This document shows, one piece after another, positions 55,005-64,000 of a DNA stretch of 64,000 nucleotides. The position numbers were made by a program, and so were the translations under genes. The notes under the pieces are model-generated. The model had not been told where the DNA came from, did not search any database, and saw only the letters and a list, made by a program, of their open reading frames with translations. The stretch lies in NCBI GenBank assembly GCA_014860355.1, contig JACZJV010000115.1, positions 1 through 64,000 on the forward strand, written 5' to 3'. Every line of letters begins with the position of its first letter. Position 1 is the stretch's first letter. The DNA is from Burkholderiales bacterium. GTDB taxonomy: Bacteria; Pseudomonadota; Gammaproteobacteria; Burkholderiales; SG8-39.

Positions 55005-55373
55005 TCAAGGAAAATAGGCAAGAGGGTAAAGCAACATCACGGCGACCAGTGCGATGAGCAGCAGCAGTTGCAAGAGCGAGGCGAGCGACGCGCGGCGCAT
55101 TCGGCCCCACAACCACAGCAGGTACGAACCCTTGTGCTCGGTCACCCATTGGACCTTCCATTCTGCGCGTGCCTTCGCCGCAAAGGCCTCCGCTTCGCTC
55201 TCCAGCAGCGCTCGCGCCTGCGCATAGTCTTCATCGGCGACCCATATTGCGTCTGCGCTAAGCAGCCTGAAGGGCGAACGCGTTTCGCGATACTGAATTC
55301 CCGCCTCGTCGAGCATGCGCATGATCTCCTTCTCCTGGAGCTCATCCAGAGGCAGTCCGACGAGGCGTTTCAT
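55005..55373 (-). CDS. Small membrane protein, DUF6164-like
   Basis: About 122 aa from MKRLVGLPLDELQEKEI; the track start at 55439 adds unlikely residues. The N-terminal half is a soluble alpha/beta domain with IMRMLDEAGIQYRETR and AIWVADEDYAQARALLE, of the kind found in DUF2007/DUF6164 proteins. The C-terminus is one or two membrane helices (LLQLLLLIALVAVMLLYPLAYF). The function is unknown; the soluble domain probably binds a small partner at the membrane surface. Confidence 0.75.
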   Translation of the reverse strand: MKRLVGLPLDELQEKEIMRMLDEAGIQYRETRSPFRLLSADAIWVADEDYAQARALLESEAEAFAAKARAEWKVQWVTEHKGSYLLWLWGRMRRASLASLLQLLLLIALVAVMLLYPLAYFP

Positions 55374-55641
55374 GCAGTCTGGCCCAACCCGATCAGGCGG
55401 GCCGGTAGGCGGCAGGCCTGCGCAAATGTGGCGGGGCATCGCGCATGGCCACCGCTACCCGCGTGTAGCGGCCGGACTGCGGCGGCGACGTCGACGAGTT
55501 GCGCGCCTGGGCCGGCACACACCCTTGCGTGCCCATCACCGGCAATTGAGTGGCCCCGCGCAGGGCTGGGCCGGCGGGCGCTCGCACCCCCAGCCGGCTC
55601 ATATATCGTCGCCGCTGGATCGATGGCTTGCAGCTGCGCGC

Positions 55642-56388
55642 TCAGCCCGCCAACAGCCCGGGAAGCACCGGGGATGGCAGCATTGCAATTTGCAGATTGA
55701 CATCGATGAAATAGTACTGAAGGTAGGCTAGCGTCAGAATCGACAACTGCGCTGTCTGCCACCCTAGCGTACGCCATCCCCGTGGATCCCGGGCGCTGGC
55801 TGCCTGCTTCGAACCAGGACTGGCGTCCGGTGGAAAAGGCACGGGCGCAGTACCTGATCGCCCAGCAGTTGCCCGGCCCTTCATCGGTGTTTCGGCCGAA
55901 CCATCGATATTCAGGGCCGGCTGCGCAAAATCGGGGGGGGCCACGGTCGTAGGCGCGCTGCGCTGGCCTGGGGCCGCCCTGTGCCCGCCGGTTTCGGCCG
56001 TAACTCGCGCCGCATAGGTCCCGCTCCCGCTTGCCCCTGCGCCATCCCGGTATATGCCGGCGTCGCGCGCGCCGGCCTGGGCGGTTTGCGCCGCAGCTTC
56101 AGGCGTTGCGCGCGCCAATCCAGAAAGATGACTTTTCGGCCTGCCCTCTGCGAAATTAAGCTTGGCCAGCCGGTCGCGCGCGCTTATGCAGGAAGCGCGT
56201 GCCTTGGCGAGGTCCTCCTCCGCCTTGGCGACGTCCGCCGAAAGCTTGCCCAGGTCGGGCAATGCCGCGGGATGACCCGATTCCGCCTCTACATACGCGG
56301 AGTTTGCCTTGGCAAGCACGGCCACTACCCTGGCAAGTTCCGCTTCCGCCTCGGCAAAGCCGGCTTCGATGTCCGCGCGATTATTCAA
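55642..56388 (-). CDS. Unknown protein with coiled coil and distinctive C-terminal membrane tail
   Basis: A 248-aa ORF read from TTG at 56388 (no clear ribosome site, so the start is uncertain). Residues 5-75 form a charged coiled coil (EAEAELARVVAVLAKA, KAEEDLAKARASC). Residues 80-205 are low-complexity, rich in Ala, Gly, Pro and Ser. The last 35 or so are hydrophobic, ILTLAYLQYYFIDVNLQIA, then MLPS. The same tail pattern ends the divergent gene at 56662-57258, although the two proteins are otherwise different. I infer a membrane-anchored protein facing one side of the membrane. No family is recognised. Confidence 0.55.
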   Translation of the reverse strand: MNNRADIEAGFAEAEAELARVVAVLAKANSAYVEAESGHPAALPDLGKLSADVAKAEEDLAKARASCISARDRLAKLNFAEGRPKSHLSGLARATPEAAAQTAQAGARDAGIYRDGAGASGSGTYAARVTAETGGHRAAPGQRSAPTTVAPPDFAQPALNIDGSAETPMKGRATAGRSGTAPVPFPPDASPGSKQAASARDPRGWRTLGWQTAQLSILTLAYLQYYFIDVNLQIAMLPSPVLPGLLAG

Positions 56389-56661
56389 TAGCAGCTACCG
56401 TAGACCCGGGGGCGAGCACTGCGCTCGGGCATGCAAACGAATTATTGGCTATTCTGTGCATCGAACAGGGACATACCCTCGTAAATTCAAAGCGGATTAT
56501 ACTTGCCGCGACCGCAGCGGTCATTAGTCATCCGCCAGGGCAGGCCTGAAAACAAGGTCGTTTGCCCTTGGACTGGATCGCGAGATAGCCGCTGCAACTT
56601 GGAATAATAAGACAATGTTTCCGGTACACGATATCGCCAAATTGGCATTGCGGCCCAGATT

Positions 56662-57258
56662 GTGATCAGGCCGGAACGATTTTTGGCCGGACTGGCCGTC
56701 GCGGAGACAGTCCTCGCTCCCGCATTCATGCACACTGCCGATTCGAGCGCCGGCTCGACCGAGTCGAGCCTGTCGCTCGAGCGCGTGCGCGCCTACTGCA
56801 GCAAGCTACGCGCCGCTGTCGTGGAACTGGACAGCGTCAATTCGGTAGCCAATGTCGAGACGGCGCGCGATTACTGCAGCGACCTGCGCGCCGCGTTTCT
56901 GGAAATGGGGCTGATCGCCACGCTGCCTTTTCATTGCGACGAACCGATTTGCGCTATGTTGCGCTCGCCGCGCACAGCATGCTGGATAGATTGTCTCGAG
57001 GACCTAGTCCTCCTGCACAGCGCATCCGGGACTTCCGCCAGCGATTGGCGGCTTTTGCCGGCGCCTGCGGATCCCGTCTCTGCTCGACGCTACGATCGCG
57101 CTTACCGCGCGCAGCGTGCCGAAGCGCAAGGGGCGCTCCCGGGGCCCTCCCTGGCACGCCAGGCCGTCGGCCTTTTGGCTTTGATCCTGGCTTACCTCGC
57201 CTACTACCATATAGACGTCCAGCTGCAGATCCTGCATTTGCCCTCGCTGTTTCCGTGA
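56662..57258 (+). CDS. Unknown protein with paired Cys helices and the same C-terminal membrane tail
   Basis: A 198-aa ORF from GTG at 56662; MHTADSS at 56728 is an alternative. Two similar helical segments, RVRAYCSKLRAAVVEL and TARDYCSDLRAAFLEM, look like an internal duplication, each with one Cys; further Cys follow in HCDEPIC and CWIDC. After a loop, the end is LILAYLAYYHIDVQLQIL, then HLPS, closely matching the tail of the divergent neighbour. The GTG is preceded by no clear ribosome site. Cys-rich and membrane-anchored; the function is unknown. Confidence 0.5.
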   Translation: MIRPERFLAGLAVAETVLAPAFMHTADSSAGSTESSLSLERVRAYCSKLRAAVVELDSVNSVANVETARDYCSDLRAAFLEMGLIATLPFHCDEPICAMLRSPRTACWIDCLEDLVLLHSASGTSASDWRLLPAPADPVSARRYDRAYRAQRAEAQGALPGPSLARQAVGLLALILAYLAYYHIDVQLQILHLPSLFP

Positions 57259-57455
57259 CCAGGTCAATACGGAACCCGGTGCGCCGGCCGATAGGCTGCC
57301 TTGCATGCCTGTCCGTCAAAGGGCGGGCCTGGATAGCCTTGCCGGCCCGATTCAAACCCTGCAACCAGCCCCGCTGAAAACCCGATTTCCTGCCCGTATC
57401 TGCCCTGGTCATGCACGAGGCGCGGCCGCACGCGCACGGCGGACGCAGATACGAT

Positions 57456-57866
57456 TCAAGGCGCAGCGTCGAGCAATAGCTGGGTCTGCGTGACGATCGC
57501 GCACAGTTTTTGTTCGGCGTTCCTGATCGTGGTATTCCAGACCATCGTGGTACGGCCGCGATGCAGGGGCACACACTCGCCGGTGACGACAGTGCCGACT
57601 CGGGCTCCAGCGATGAACTTGGTACTCGAATCCGTAGTCGTGGTGCGCTTGCCTGCGGCCATGTTCATCAGCGTCCCTACCGCACCCAGCGTATCGGCGA
57701 AGGCCATGTAGGCGCCGCCATGCAGTATCCCGCCCGCCGTACACAGATCGGGGCGCACCGTCATCTGGGCGACGACGCGCTCTGGCGTCAATTCAGTGAG
57801 CCGTATTCCCATGAGCCCGGGAAACAGCGGCTCGAGCAATTTCTGGACCGCATTGAGATCGTGCAT
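57456..57866 (-). CDS. PaaI-type hotdog-fold thioesterase
   Basis: A 136-aa protein with the hotdog-fold thioesterase pattern of the PaaI/YbgC-like group: GIRLTELTPERVVAQMTV, then LCTAGGILHGGAYMAFADTLGAVGT, where HGG-x-x-x-x-x-D supplies the active-site residues, and SSTKFIAGARVGTVVTGE. These enzymes split acyl-CoA thioesters, often aromatic or hydroxylated, in the cytoplasm. No phenylacetate genes are nearby, so the substrate is open. It stands as a single gene. Confidence 0.88.
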   Translation of the reverse strand: MHDLNAVQKLLEPLFPGLMGIRLTELTPERVVAQMTVRPDLCTAGGILHGGAYMAFADTLGAVGTLMNMAAGKRTTTTDSSTKFIAGARVGTVVTGECVPLHRGRTTMVWNTTIRNAEQKLCAIVTQTQLLLDAAP

Positions 57867-58091
57867 CGAACCTCCTTCAGCTGCCCGGCAATTTTTCTAC
57901 CGGCCCGTAGCGCAAGCAGTGAAATGATAATACGGGAACCGATATTCCCGCGCGGCGCTCGCCCGATTCAAGCTCGGCTACGCGGAATCGATTTCGCGGG
58001 AACGGGCCTGCTGCGGCGCGCAAGCGTAAAGACAGTGGACTGGGCGCGCAGAATCAACACATGTCCTGGCGCATATCGGGCACAACGCAGC

Positions 58092-58895
58092 TCAACCCGT
58101 GCGCCCTTGCGCCCGAGGTTTCCAGGTAATGAGATCCCGATACGCGTGCCAGGTCGCGTGCCCCAGCAGCGGGAGTACGACCGCCAAACCGAACAGAAAG
58201 GTGGCAAATCCGACAGCAGTAAGCACCACGATCAGTGCCGCCCATACCACCATGGCCGCGGGGTTGGTATCAACCGCCTTGATGCTGGTCAATATCGCCT
58301 CGTCCGTGCCTACCTCGCGCTCGAAAATCATCGGCGCCGAAACTGCCGACAGAAAAAAAGCCATCAGCGCGAATATTGCACCGACAGCCAGATACGTCGC
58401 AAAGAACACAGGGTAATCCCAGTCGACTATGGTGCGGTAAAAATTGTCGCGTATGGACGGCGGTACGCCACCGAAGCCTCGCTCGAACAGAAAATTCGAC
58501 GACATTGCCCAAAGTATTGCCAGGATCGCGAGCACCGAACCCAGGGGCATCAGCCGTTTTCCGCTATTCAGTGCGCCCTTGAGAGACGCGTCGAAGCTTG
58601 CCGGTTGTCCTGCGTCGCGAAGTCGCGACAGTTCATAGAAGACGGCGCCAAATATGGGCCCCACTAGCAGGTAGCCGGAGACCGCCACCGCCAGCAGGTC
58701 TATCTGCGCGCTGAGAAACAGCAGCATCAACCATCCTACGCCCACCAGCAGCGATCCGTGCGCGATGCTCGGACCCGGGTTATGGCGAAAATCGTCCCAA
58801 CCCGCCATCAGCCAGCGCAAGGGTCGCAGGGCGTCGACCTTTGCCACCTGCGGCAAATCGTATGTCCGATCATGGAAACGGATGGATTTGTCCAT
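58092..58895 (-). CDS. DUF2189 integral membrane protein
   Basis: A 267-aa protein beginning MDKSIRFHDRTYDLPQVAKVDALRPLRWL, the typical opening of DUF2189 membrane proteins, with WDDFRHNPGPSIAHG before the first helix. It has about six hydrophobic helices, a conserved LVGPIFGAVFYELSR in the middle and a HATWHAYRDL motif near the end. The family is common in Proteobacteria and of unknown function, sometimes near cytochrome oxidase genes, but none is adjacent here. Confidence 0.85.
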   Translation of the reverse strand: MDKSIRFHDRTYDLPQVAKVDALRPLRWLMAGWDDFRHNPGPSIAHGSLLVGVGWLMLLFLSAQIDLLAVAVSGYLLVGPIFGAVFYELSRLRDAGQPASFDASLKGALNSGKRLMPLGSVLAILAILWAMSSNFLFERGFGGVPPSIRDNFYRTIVDWDYPVFFATYLAVGAIFALMAFFLSAVSAPMIFEREVGTDEAILTSIKAVDTNPAAMVVWAALIVVLTAVGFATFLFGLAVVLPLLGHATWHAYRDLITWKPRAQGRTG

Positions 58896-59342
58896 CTTGC
58901 TCTCCGCTGCGCAAGAAGATCAATGGCGCCGGCATTTACGAACCGCGGGCCAGGATGCATGCTCTCGATGCGTTGGTCCGGGAACGGGCTGCGCCTCCAG
59001 GCCGCGAACAATTCGGTGGCGCCGCGCAAAGCACGGCAAACCGCTGAACCAAGGATAGTCAGCGCTATCGGTATATTCAACCACAAGGCACTTATGGTTT
59101 TCCGGCTCTGCCCACCCGGCTCAAGGTTCGCGCAGCGCGGACCCCAGGCAGCCCGGCCCGGCGGGGAACCATCCGGCCAGTCGCCAGATGCCTCAGTTCC
59201 CTGCATGCACCTGGATCGGTGTCAACTCCGTTTTGCCGTACCCGCCATACGCGCGTAAGATCGGCTAGAGCCGGTTCGCAAGGCGCTCAGGCAGGCGCGC
59301 CCAGAGTAGGCTGACGGGAAGTTGCCAGTTCGGAGTTGCGGC
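58896..59342. other. Intergenic region between DUF2189 and VOC genes
   Basis: About 450 bp. ORFs of 132 aa (minus) and 166 aa (plus) exist but are unlike known proteins and overlap each other and the DUF2189 start. I support no gene here. The promoters of both divergent neighbours should lie in it. Confidence 0.45.
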
Positions 59343-59765
59343 GTGAAACCACGGATTACCCTCATCACCCTTGGCGTGGACGACCTGGAGCGGGCGCTCC
59401 GGTTCTATCGCGACGGTCTTGGCCTGGCGACAGGGGGCATCATCGGCAAGGAGTTTGAACATGGGGCAGTCGCCTTCTTTGATCTGCAGGCTGGAATCAA
59501 GCTGGCAATTTGGCCCAGGGCAAGCATTTCCCATGATTCAGGCATAGCGCTAGGCACTCCTGCACCAACGGATTTCACGCTTGGACATAACGTGTCTTCC
59601 AGAACCGAAGTCGATGCGGTATTGGCGCTGGCGAAAAACGCAGGAGCAACCATAGTGAAGCCCGCGGTCGATACCTCCTGGGGCGGGTACGCCGGCTACT
59701 TCCAAGATCCTGACGGCCACCTCTGGGAGATCGCATGGAATCCGCAGTTGCTGCCCGTCGACTAG
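59343..59765 (+). CDS. VOC-family (glyoxalase/bleomycin resistance) protein
   Basis: About 140 aa from GTG at 59343 (the track start is an upstream TTG). It contains the VOC repeats ITLITLGVDDLERALRFYRDGLGL and, in the second half, YFQDPDGHLWEIAWNP with the Glu that often binds metal. Such proteins bind divalent metals and small substrates or act as dioxygenases or antibiotic binders; the specific role is unknown. It is followed by the FmdB-type gene on the same strand about 120 bp away. Confidence 0.85.
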   Translation: MKPRITLITLGVDDLERALRFYRDGLGLATGGIIGKEFEHGAVAFFDLQAGIKLAIWPRASISHDSGIALGTPAPTDFTLGHNVSSRTEVDAVLALAKNAGATIVKPAVDTSWGGYAGYFQDPDGHLWEIAWNPQLLPVD

Positions 59766-59884
59766 ACCTGGCTGAAACATGGAGCAGCCCCGCTGACGGG
59801 CGCTGAGCCGCAGCCTCCGCTTGGGGCCGGCGCCTGGTCTGCCGAATCTGCGGTGGTAGTTGCCGTTCGCGGTAAAATCGGCCC

Positions 59885-60163
59885 ATGCCGATCTACGAAT
59901 ACGCCCCCATATCCGGCCAGTGCGAAAAATGCAATGGCCTGTTCGAGGTGGTGCAGCGCATCGCCGACGCCAAACTCACACAATGTCCGCGCTGCGGCCA
60001 GGCGTGCGAGCGCCGTATCAGCGCAGTAGCCCTGGGCGGCGCCTGGTCGGTGTCCGACGACAGGATCAGGAATGCCGGCCTCACCAAGTACAAGAAGGCC
60101 GGGGATGGCGTCTATGAGCGGACTGCGGGCACGGGCGGCCCGGAGGTCATCCTAAAGAAATAG
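59885..60163 (+). CDS. FmdB-type zinc-ribbon regulatory protein
   Basis: A 92-aa protein starting MPIYEYAP, the classic FmdB opening, with a zinc ribbon made of CEKC (residues 13-16) and CPRC about 20 residues later. The C-terminal half is basic and less ordered. FmdB-family proteins are small putative regulators, often encoded near aspartyl-tRNA synthetase in Proteobacteria; here asnS lies 1.5 kb downstream, so the context differs. The function is not proven in the family. Confidence 0.9.
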   Translation: MPIYEYAPISGQCEKCNGLFEVVQRIADAKLTQCPRCGQACERRISAVALGGAWSVSDDRIRNAGLTKYKKAGDGVYERTAGTGGPEVILKK

Positions 60164-60179
60164 GCATCGAGCTGAAAGA

Positions 60180-60635
60180 CTACGCTTGCGGCTTGTTGAT
60201 CACGTAACGCAAAAAGCCGCTATGCGGCGTGTACTTGTCGTACAGGCCGCGCGCGCGGTAGTTGTTCTCCTTTGTGTTCCAGTAAAGCCGCGACCAGCCC
60301 TGCTCCGGCATCCGCGCCACCAGCCAGTCGATCAGCTGCCTGCCCACGCCGGCTGCGCGCCTGCCCGGGTCGACGTAGAGGTCTTCGAGGTAGCACACCG
60401 GGGTCAGGGTCCAGGTGTTTTCGTGGATGATGTAATTGGCCATGCCTATCACGCCCTCGCCCGCTTGCTCCGCGACGATGGCATGCACCGGCGAGCCCGG
60501 GTCCATGATGCGCGCCCAGGTATGGCGCGTGACGGCCTCGGACACATCGTGCTCGTAAAACCGGCAATAGCCTTCCCACAGCGCGCGCCAGCGCGGCTCG
60601 TCGCGCGCCTCGATTTTGCGTATGGTCGCAGTCAT
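60180..60635 (-). CDS. GNAT-family N-acetyltransferase
   Basis: 151 aa from MTATIRKIEARDEPRW; the upstream part of the ORF-track reading is not supported. The GNAT core is clear: CYLEDLYVDPGRRAAGVGRQLIDWL, with the R/Q-x-x-G-x-G/A acetyl-CoA loop, and WNTKENNYRARGLYDKY with the usual catalytic Tyr region. It acetylates an amine on a small molecule or protein in the cytoplasm. Sequence character fits the spermidine/diamine-like or general stress group, but the substrate is unknown. Confidence 0.88.
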   Translation of the reverse strand: MTATIRKIEARDEPRWRALWEGYCRFYEHDVSEAVTRHTWARIMDPGSPVHAIVAEQAGEGVIGMANYIIHENTWTLTPVCYLEDLYVDPGRRAAGVGRQLIDWLVARMPEQGWSRLYWNTKENNYRARGLYDKYTPHSGFLRYVINKPQA

Positions 60636-60787
60636 GGCTTTACCCCGGAGGAAGACAGGAATTCGCACACTACCACAGGCGCGCATAGGCCCATTCTGCG
60701 TTCGGGCAGCGCCAGACCCGCAGCAACGCTTACAATGCTAAGCGCGAGGACCGGAAAAGTACGCAACCCGACATCTGGAGGCATGAC

Positions 60788-61576
60788 ATGGGCCGATTGG
60801 AAGGCAAGCGCGCGATCGTGACCGGCGCGGCGAGCGGCATCGGTCGCGCGAGCGCGCTGCTGTTCGCGCGCGAGGGCGCCGCGGTGCTGGCGGTGGACAA
60901 GACGCGCGACGCGCTGGAGGAAACCGCGGCGCAGATCGCCGCCGCTGGCGGCAGGGCCGTCGCGATGGCAGCCGATGCCGGCAGCGAGGCGGAGGTGCAG
61001 GCTTACGTGGCGCGCGCCATTGCGGAATTCGGCGGCCTCGACGTGGTATACGCCAACGCCGGCATCAGCGGCGGCCTGGTGCCGCTGTTCGAGCAGACGG
61101 TCGAACACTGGCAGGAAATATTGCGGGTGAACCTGATCGGCCCCTTCCTCGCGCTCAAGCATGCGGGCCGGCATATGGTGAATCAGGGTTCGGGTTCCAT
61201 CGTCTGCACCGCTTCGGTGGCGGGGTTGCGCGCGAATGCGGGCGGCAACCCCTACAGCGCGAGCAAAGCCGGGATCATCAGCCTGGTGCAGACCGCGGCC
61301 AATTCGTTTTTCGGCAGCGGCGTGCGCGTCAACGCCGTCTGCCCAGGACTGATCGAGACCGGCATGACCAAGCCGATCTTTGACTACGCCAGGGGACGCG
61401 GCACGCAGGCCAATCTCGGCCAACTGAATCCGCTGGGACGCTACGGCGAACCGCATGAGATCGCCGCGATGGCAGCCTTCCTCGCGAGCGACGAGGCATC
61501 CTACATCAACGGCCAGGCGATCGCCGTGGATGGCGGGCTGTCCTCCACGCATCCGTTCCGTCGGCCGCGGCCCTGA
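60788..61576 (+). CDS. Short-chain dehydrogenase/reductase
   Basis: A 262-aa classical [14 protein letters not shown] cofactor motif (residues 11-21), the NAG motif in [11 protein letters not shown], active-site Ser in VCTASVAGL and YSASKAG with the catalytic Tyr and Lys. Asp in LAVDKTRD after strand 2 favours NAD(H). The conserved C-terminal end ([15 protein letters not shown]) is complete. GGAGG precedes the ATG. It oxidises or reduces an alcohol or keto substrate that cannot be named from sequence. asnS follows 55 bp downstream. Confidence 0.92.
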   Translation: MGRLEGKRAIVTGAASGIGRASALLFAREGAAVLAVDKTRDALEETAAQIAAAGGRAVAMAADAGSEAEVQAYVARAIAEFGGLDVVYANAGISGGLVPLFEQTVEHWQEILRVNLIGPFLALKHAGRHMVNQGSGSIVCTASVAGLRANAGGNPYSASKAGIISLVQTAANSFFGSGVRVNAVCPGLIETGMTKPIFDYARGRGTQANLGQLNPLGRYGEPHEIAAMAAFLASDEASYINGQAIAVDGGLSSTHPFRRPRP

Positions 61577-61631
61577 TGCGGCGAACCGCCAGCAGGGAAT
61601 TCATTCTCAGCTACTGCAAGCGATTTCATTC

Positions 61632-63032
<1,401 letters not shown>

Positions 63033-63253
63033 CACGCCTGGCCGCGCGCGGCGATCCGGCCGCACTACAGCGCTCGGCATCTCACATAAGTGATTTACTC
63101 CGGCCGAATGCGGGTTTTGTCTGGCTGCGCAGCCAAACGGCTATGGCTAGACTGAGTTCGTGGTTCGCTGCAGCCGGAGACCACCCGGACCGAAGCGAAC
63201 GACGCAGTCGCCATATCAATGCAGTCAGATGAACCGAGTTGACAGGAGGCGTT

Positions 63254-63415
63254 ATGAAGAGGATCCGCGCTGAATATTCCCTCTGCGAAATACCCGAGCT
63301 GGAAGAAACCGAATTCGAATACTCGGTCTCTTCGCATCAGCGATTCGAGGATGCCAATGACTTCGGTCACATGGGCGATTCGATTTCGATTTCCATGGAC
63401 CTGGGCGACGCGTAG
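63254..63415 (+). CDS. Small acidic protein of unknown function (53 aa)
   Basis: Too short for the ORF track. ATG at 63254 follows a strong ribosome site, ACAGGAGGC. The 53-residue product is acidic (EIPELEETEFEY, FEDANDF) and ends SISISMDLGDA, with one Cys. No membrane segment or known family is visible. The good ribosome site and clean codon use favour a real gene; the role is unknown. Confidence 0.5.
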   Translation: MKRIRAEYSLCEIPELEETEFEYSVSSHQRFEDANDFGHMGDSISISMDLGDA

Positions 63416-63762
63416 TTCGACGCCGGCTGCCGCAAACGGCGAGCGCGCCTAGTGCAATCCCGCGCCGAATTCCCTCGCGTCGACTGCATTCGAATTCCGC
63501 TTTCCAACCCAGGGTTCATTCGGGTATGCGCGCCGCGCGAATACGGGTTATACCCCCGTGCATTGTGAGGGCAGCAATACTAAAGTGCGTATCAAGGACG
63601 GCGGCAACAACGACGACCGAATAGCAGTGCCGGATTGGATGGAGCCAGATACACCGACGTGCGCGTCCCGGAGTGCAAGACCGGATCTCCGAGTGCTTTC
63701 GCCGCCGCCGCAGTGCTGGCGCTACAACCGGTTTGAGCAACGGCGGTATCAGGGAGAGCGCG

Positions 63763-63846
63763 ATGAGCAACGAAGAATGGTGGGACGCGGTGCGCGAAAC
63801 GGCGAAGTTCTGGACCAAATTGAAGGAGCAGCAGGTTCTGCGCTGA
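63763..63846 (+). CDS. Possible very small protein (27 aa)
   Basis: ATG at 63763 follows AGGGAGAG. The product is 27 aa, helical and amphipathic with a Trp cluster: MSNEEWWDAVRETAKFW, then TKLKEQQVLR. Too short for firm support, but the ribosome site is good and the peptide looks protein-like. No family is known to me. Confidence 0.35.
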   Translation: MSNEEWWDAVRETAKFWTKLKEQQVLR

Positions 63847-64000
63847 ATCCCTGGCTGCCGCCGGTTTGCGTGCCCCGAAAATGCTCCGCGCCCCCCCGAG
63901 CCGGGGCGCGCCCCGGACGATGCGCTCAAAGAGCGCTTTCCGCCCTATGTGTATGCGCGATGAAACGGCCTGACAGTCCAGGTTCGCCCGGTCTCCATAC

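Noticed and set aside
55642-57258. PEP-CTERM/exosortase sorting signals in the two tail-sharing proteins
   Set aside because: The tails lack a PEP-like motif and a terminal basic cluster, and no exosortase gene is nearby.
58808-59258. Genes of 132 aa (minus) or 166 aa (plus) in the gap before the VOC gene
   Set aside because: They overlap each other and the DUF2189 start, show no protein-like features and lack ribosome sites.
63516-63929. 137-aa minus-strand ORF near the end of the window
   Set aside because: Composition is Arg/Ser-rich as in shadow frames, and it lies opposite a short ORF with a good ribosome site.

Overview
High-GC, gene-dense bacterial DNA. The protein set fits a member of the Betaproteobacteria (Burkholderiales or Nitrosomonadales-like), probably an environmental and poorly sampled lineage: GreB, HtpG, a B12-dependent ribonucleotide reductase, a TRAP transporter with an LDH2-type dehydrogenase, DUF2189, FmdB, asnS and a MalT/BTAD-type regulator. 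This assignment is inferred from gene content only. No rRNA, tRNA, insertion sequence, integrase or CRISPR array was seen.

Layout. 0-8 kb: the end of a VWA-domain gene, a lipoprotein, a response regulator with a giant ATPase/TPR/BTAD regulator, an MFS carrier and a GspE/PilB-type ATPase. 8-13.3 kb: peroxiredoxin, a pair of 111-bp double-hairpin repeats, htpG, azlCD and a DUF3494 ice-binding-like protein with an unusual His/Asp/Lys tail. 13.6-23.3 kb: an M16 peptidase, greB, an ankyrin membrane protein, an MFS carrier, a homoserine sulfhydrylase, a hydrolase and a DUF1566 lipoprotein.

23.3-39.8 kb is the outstanding region and looks like one electron-transfer locus. It holds a membrane-anchored FAD/Fe-S pyridine-nucleotide oxidoreductase, a di-heme b-type membrane protein, a 24-heme cytochrome whose start overlaps the stop of that gene, and a membrane protein with a degenerate GGDEF domain but an intact I-site. 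Next come a giant cytochrome of about 2117 aa with about 79 heme motifs, a small exported AMIN-like protein, an outer-membrane beta-barrel protein carrying two more copies of that AMIN-like domain, and a CcmI/NrfG-like TPR protein. The giant gene grew by nested duplication: three 14-heme units of exactly 1068 bp and two 8-heme units of 660 and 669 bp. A plausible route runs from the cytoplasmic reductant pool through the FAD/Fe-S protein and cytochrome b to the 24-heme cytochrome, then the giant cytochrome and the outer membrane or cell exterior. The direction of electron flow and the terminal partner cannot be read from sequence.

39.8-54.4 kb: an MFS carrier, an EEP-fold phosphatase or nuclease, a BamE-like lipoprotein, a tiny YjbE-like secreted protein, a PPDK-like protein without its PEP/pyruvate barrel paired with an unrecognised protein with a PhoU-like end, nrdJ, an LDH2-type dehydrogenase and a DctPQM TRAP transporter. 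54.7-64 kb: small hypothetical genes, including a divergent pair sharing a distinctive C-terminal membrane tail, then a thioesterase, DUF2189, VOC, FmdB, GNAT, SDR and asnS genes and two very short ORFs.
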